IMG/VR virus record: IMGVR_UViG_3300012964_000039 | Location: 1-32,172 of that record | DNA length: 32,172 nucleotides | Source: a virus | Direction: 5' to 3' (one strand) | Shown here: piece by piece, positions 29,173 to 32,172 of the stretch | Position numbering within the stretch: position 1 is the first letter of the stretch | Layout of the letters: each line of letters starts with the position of its first letter | The notes under the pieces: model-generated | Database searches by the model: none | What the model saw: the letters and a program-made list of their open reading frames with translations, nothing else | What the model was told of the DNA's origin: nothing | Position numbers and translations under genes: made by a program

Positions 29173-30357
29173 TCAGCCCAACGGGACAGTAGAGATCTTC
29201 ATCAACTCGCCAGGAGCAGCGACTGACATCGCATACCACTTGGTCAGCGTACCGGCAGCGACGGAGCCGCTGGTATCGCCGACGGCGGCTGCGTTGCTGA
29301 TCCAGTAAGCGCCGATGCCGCCAGGAGTACCGCTGACCTGCGCCAGAACGGTTCCGGTGTGCGCGCCCGTGGTCAGCGTGTCGCCGACGTTGATGGTGCC
29401 GGTGACTGCAGTCACGTTCATGTACGCGCCGTTACCGGACGCACCAGATGCGTCAGCGACGGTCTGCGCTACGCTCAGCGGGTACGTACCCGCGCCGCCT
29501 GTGCCGGATCCGCCAGTCAGCACAGTCGCTGCTGTGACGCCGCCGCCGGAGATCACCATGCCGACCAGGATCACGCCGTTGGTCATGGACGTGACGGTCA
29601 GCCAGCTGCCGGAGCCGGTGATCGTGGTGCCCGCCGTGACGGTCTGGAAGATATTCACGCGATAGGTGCCGGTGCCGCCTGGAGTTGCGCCGGTAAGTTG
29701 CTCAACGATCGCAGTGCCCGCCGCGACGTTGGTGCCGGTCAGCGTCTGTCCCGCGTACAGACCGCCGGTGGTCACTGCGGATACAGTCAGCGTGGTGCCG
29801 CTGATGCCGCCGACGACCACGTTCGGTGCGATAGCCGACACATTCAGGTCGTTAGCGACGACGGTGATCGTGGTCAACGTGGCGTCGGAAGGAACGGAGG
29901 TTCCCGGAACGACCTTGCCATTGGCATTGATCGCATAGATGGCCTCGTTCACGGTGGACGCGGTGGTGCCGTCGTTCACTGCCCAGAAGTCACCCGAGCT
30001 GTGCAGCACAACGGGCAGACCCTGCGGAATCAGTTGAGTCGCGGCCTCCAAGAACACGGTGATCAGTCCTTGCTGCTCGCGGTGAACGAAACCTGTGGGC
30101 GCGCCGGAACCGTTGCTGTTCACAGTCAGCATGCCGTCGATTTCGCCAGACGACTGGTTCATCAAAGTGCCCGGAACTGCCCATGCAAAGCGACCGACCA
30201 GCACGCCGCCGATGGAAGATGTCAAGCCCTGCGGAACGTTGTTACCCGCGACCAGTCCGCCAGGCCCGGCGAGAACAGTGGCGCGGGGATTTGCCGATGC
30301 GAAGTCGCCCGCGACCGCTGGTGCCGGTTGCAGATTTACCTGAGTTTGAAAGTTCAT
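29173..30357 (-). CDS. structural cement/decoration protein with three inserted modules
   Basis: ATG at 30357 follows AAGGAGTAGACA. The 394-residue product has an N-terminal part (about 1-155) typical of phage cement proteins: [57 protein letters not shown] shorter C-terminal part ([20 protein letters not shown]) closes the same fold. Between them, about residues 185-370, lie three tandem Gly/Thr-rich modules ending in G.GTY, absent from ordinary cement proteins. It stabilises the capsid, and the modules probably stick out from the surface. Confidence 0.82.
   Translation of the reverse strand: MNFQTQVNLQPAPAVAGDFASANPRATVLAGPGGLVAGNNVPQGLTSSIGGVLVGRFAWAVPGTLMNQSSGEIDGMLTVNSNGSGAPTGFVHREQQGLITVFLEAATQLIPQGLPVVLHSSGDFWAVNDGTTASTVNEAIYAINANGKVVPGTSVPSDATLTTITVVANDLNVSAIAPNVVVGGISGTTLTVSAVTTGGLYAGQTLTGTNVAAGTAIVEQLTGATPGGTGTYRVNIFQTVTAGTTITGSGSWLTVTSMTNGVILVGMVISGGGVTAATVLTGGSGTGGAGTYPLSVAQTVADASGASGNGAYMNVTAVTGTINVGDTLTTGAHTGTVLAQVSGTPGGIGAYWISNAAAVGDTSGSVAAGTLTKWYAMSVAAPGELMKISTVPLG
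29248..29805 (-). repeat. three tandem Gly/Thr beta-type modules in the cement protein
   Basis: Three units of about 61 residues cover protein residues 185-248, 249-309 and 310-370. Their ends read [30 protein letters not shown] and [15 protein letters not shown]. The DNA copies are clearly diverged, so duplication is not recent. The same motif occurs once in the sheath and once in the tail terminator. Confidence 0.75.
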
Positions 30358-30385
30358 TGTCTACTCCTTGTTGAAGATTGGTTGA

Positions 30386-31939
30386 TCACAGGTGGCGAAC
30401 TGCACCAGCCTGCGGGAACAGCGTGGCGAACTTGGCGGATGCTTCGGTAGTTGCGCCGCTGTCCATGCCGATACGCGCGATGCCATCGTTGGTCCGCTCT
30501 CCGGGCTTCGGCAGCATGCTGACCATCGCCTTGTAAGCGGACGGATGCACGTCCTTGAGGTCCACGCCTGCCTCGTCCAGCGCAAGCTTATACACGTCCT
30601 CGGCGCTGTCCATGCCGAGCACATTGCCAATGAACGGCTTGACGGCGGCCTTGGCTTCTGCGATAGCGTTCAAGCGAGCGATGGTCTTCTTCTCGGCATT
30701 GGCTTCGGCAGTCTTGATGGCTGCGTCCATTGCGGCTTTATCGACTGCGGCGGGCTGCTTTGGAGTCTGCAGGCTGGTTCCTGGCTTGGCAGCGACATTC
30801 AGCGGTGCGCCCTTACCGACATCTTCCTCGTCGGTAGCGCCCACGCCGCGCAGCTTGGCGAGCAGCTTCTCCAAGATGGCAACTTCGTCGCCGCTCGGAT
30901 CGGTCACTTCCAGATCATCCGTGCCCATCGCGTCCAGCATCTGACTGACCTTGGCCGCGTCCTCCGGTGACAGATGCGCGGAGACCAGCGCCATGATTGC
31001 TTCCTTGGATGCGTCCTTGCTCATGCTGGTGCCTTTCTTGTCCAGGTCGTCTTCCAGGTTGACGTCAGTGTCTTTGCCGAGGTTGACGTCGGGCTTGTCG
31101 CCCAGCTCTTCGCCGTCCAGCGAGTCCAGCAGTTTGACCACGTCCTCGACAGCCGCGTCCTGCGCCATCTTGTCCTTGAAGAACTTGGTGTTCTTGTCAG
31201 ACTTCAGCGCGGCGACGATGGATTGCTTGGAAGCTTTCCAGTTCGACGGACCGACGTTCAACAGCAGCGGGTTGAGATCGATCTTTGCATCCTGTGCCAG
31301 ACGAGGGCTAAGAGCTGCATGGAGCACTCCCTTCGCCATCGCCGCTTTGCGCGACAGAAATTTCTTGTTGCTCATAGTTATTGCCTCCATAGAGTCTCCG
31401 ACAACGACATCGCTGCCAGCCCTGCCATCTACCACCAATGCAACGTGATTGAAGCGGATGTCCCGCATCACCCCGTCATACGGCACGCCTTCGTGAGTTC
31501 CTGGCGTCATGTCTGCGCGGTAGTAGTATCCCGCAGACAATTCTTTCTGTTCGTTGGACTCGATGCCGCTGATGGCGTCCTTGTCCCATACGACCAAACT
31601 GTTGTAGAGATACGGCGCTTCAAACACTGCGTCCGTTCCCGTGCTGCCCACTGTCAGCTCCTTGCTGGGGTCTGCCGCCGAAACGGGCTTATGCTTATAC
31701 AGTAGCTGAAGATTATTCGCAGTTGATACTGCCTTTTCCAGCTCCTCGGGATCGCGCAGGAGCTGGTATACCTTCTCAGGCTCCAGACCCATTTGCTCGG
31801 AGTTGGGTATCTCACGTCCGAGATACGGGCACACGTTCGCCTTGGAGATAGGCGTCTTGCTAACGTGGAGTCGCCCATCGCCATCGTACGTGCGAACGGA
31901 AGCTCGGTCAAGCGCGAGCTGATTGTTCATGGCGGTCAT
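30386..31939 (-). CDS. prohead protease/scaffold protein, DUF2213 family
   Basis: ATG at 31939 follows AAAGGACTGACGAC. The 517-residue product has NVCPYLGREIPNSEQMGLEP, YNSLVVWDKDAISGIES, ELSAGYYYRADMTPG and MRDIRFNHVALVVDGRAGSD, the DUF2213 signature in the first 190 residues. A charged, largely helical second half follows (about 200-517, for example LGDKPDVNLGKDTDVNLEDD) and probably serves as internal scaffold. The protein would guide and then clear the way for capsid maturation. It follows the partial gene with a four-base gap. Confidence 0.85.
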   Translation of the reverse strand: MTAMNNQLALDRASVRTYDGDGRLHVSKTPISKANVCPYLGREIPNSEQMGLEPEKVYQLLRDPEELEKAVSTANNLQLLYKHKPVSAADPSKELTVGSTGTDAVFEAPYLYNSLVVWDKDAISGIESNEQKELSAGYYYRADMTPGTHEGVPYDGVMRDIRFNHVALVVDGRAGSDVVVGDSMEAITMSNKKFLSRKAAMAKGVLHAALSPRLAQDAKIDLNPLLLNVGPSNWKASKQSIVAALKSDKNTKFFKDKMAQDAAVEDVVKLLDSLDGEELGDKPDVNLGKDTDVNLEDDLDKKGTSMSKDASKEAIMALVSAHLSPEDAAKVSQMLDAMGTDDLEVTDPSGDEVAILEKLLAKLRGVGATDEEDVGKGAPLNVAAKPGTSLQTPKQPAAVDKAAMDAAIKTAEANAEKKTIARLNAIAEAKAAVKPFIGNVLGMDSAEDVYKLALDEAGVDLKDVHPSAYKAMVSMLPKPGERTNDGIARIGMDSGATTEASAKFATLFPQAGAVRHL

Positions 31940-31943
31940 GTCG

Positions 31944-32172
31944 TCAGTCCTTTATGCCCAGCAGCTTTTCGATCTCTTCGATTACCGCGTGCTCTTTGTC
32001 GTTTACCTTCTGCCACATGCGCAGAATGCAGGCGTCCACGCGGGCGATGGAGAACTTCTTGGGTGCGTCTGCGACGGGTGCGTCTGCGACGGGTGCGTCT
32101 GCGACGGGTGCGTCTGCGACGGGTGCGTCTGCGACGGGTGCGTCTGCGACGGGTGCGTCTGCGACGGGTGCG
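31944..32172 (-). CDS. C-terminus of an unidentified protein with APVAD repeats (possible portal gene end)
   Basis: The frame runs from the right edge of the window to TGA at 31944-31946. Seven 15-bp repeats code for Ala-Pro-Val-Ala-Asp units. They are followed by a unique tail that includes FSIARVDACILRMWQKV and VIEEIEKLLGIKD. In this phage type the portal gene usually precedes the DUF2213 gene, so this may be the end of a portal or head-morphogenesis protein. The visible part contains no portal motif. The N-terminal part lies outside. Confidence 0.6.
   Translation of the reverse strand, partial: APVADAPVADAPVADAPVADAPVADAPVADAPVADAPKKFSIARVDACILRMWQKVNDKEHAVIEEIEKLLGIKD
32061..32172 (-). 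repeat. 15-bp coding tandem repeat (APVAD)n at the right edge
   Basis: Seven perfect copies of GGGTGCGTCTGCGAC (plus strand) occupy 32061-32165, with a further partial copy to the edge. On the minus strand they code for Ala-Pro-Val-Ala-Asp. The perfect identity suggests recent expansion. The array continues beyond the window. Confidence 0.95.

Noticed and set aside
29359-30450. 363-codon plus-strand frame across the cement gene
   Set aside because: Antisense shadow with biased composition and no start site; the cement protein on the other strand is clear.
1-32172. Direct terminal repeats or a circular genome
   Set aside because: The two edge arrays have different unit lengths and sequences, so they do not match each other.
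1-32172. tRNA genes, integrase or attachment sites
   Set aside because: No tRNA-like stretch, recombinase motif or duplicated attachment core was noticed by eye; a tRNA scan was not possible.

Overview
This window is part of the genome of a tailed dsDNA bacteriophage with a contractile tail (myovirus morphotype). It encodes a tail sheath of the DUF3383 family, a tail tube, a tape measure, a gp25-like wedge, a J-like baseplate protein, a spike and hub, and a capsid module of the DUF2213 / structural cement / DUF2184 type. The gene set, the Gram-negative style Shine-Dalgarno sites and the Lys/Ala/Pro-rich histone-like protein suggest a proteobacterial, possibly environmental, host. The host cannot be fixed from this sequence. 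No integrase, terminase, complete portal gene or DNA polymerase is visible. Both window edges fall inside coding tandem repeats, so this looks like an incomplete genome piece whose ends are probably assembly breaks.

Layout: two blocks converge. Positions 1-10078 are on the plus strand and positions 10075-32172 on the minus strand; their last genes have stop codons that overlap in a single CTAG. The plus block has three parts. (i) 1-1986 holds a hexapeptide-repeat protein, a small unknown gene, a KATP-repeat / histone-like Lys-Ala-Pro protein and a 48-aa Cys/His micro-protein. (ii) 1986-6541 is a tightly coupled operon for DNA base hypermodification: a TAGT-like glycosyltransferase, a radical SAM enzyme, a base-hypermodification protein of the HMUDK-helical / aGPT-PPlase type, a thymidylate-synthase-family pyrimidine hydroxymethylase, an HD deoxynucleotide phosphohydrolase and a DUF3310 protein. 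(iii) 6538-10078 holds small accessory genes: an XRE regulator, a zinc ribbon, three consecutive small membrane proteins, coiled-coil proteins and proteins with an EPV...PLY motif. From about 7380 onward this part is visibly AT-richer than the rest.

The minus block is transcribed from right to left. It runs: partial gene (perhaps portal end), prohead protease/scaffold, cement protein, major capsid protein followed by a strong terminator, head-tail connectors, tail terminator, sheath, tube, tail assembly chaperone with an apparent frameshifted extension, tape measure, baseplate (Dit-like, plug, hub, spike, wedge, J), tail fibres, and a lysis-type cassette (coiled-coil membrane protein, M15 peptidase endolysin, holin-like protein, membrane-anchored unknown).

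The most interesting features are as follows. First, the hypermodification cluster combines a TAGT-type glycosyltransferase, a radical SAM enzyme and a hypermodification protein with a nucleotide-level hydroxymethylase, which predicts a multi-step modified pyrimidine. Second, a roughly 60-residue beta-type module with a GGxGTY signature has been inserted into three different virion proteins. Third, three virion-operon proteins carry Sec-type signal peptides. Fourth, two neighbouring gene pairs are fused in frame across an intact internal ribosome binding site.
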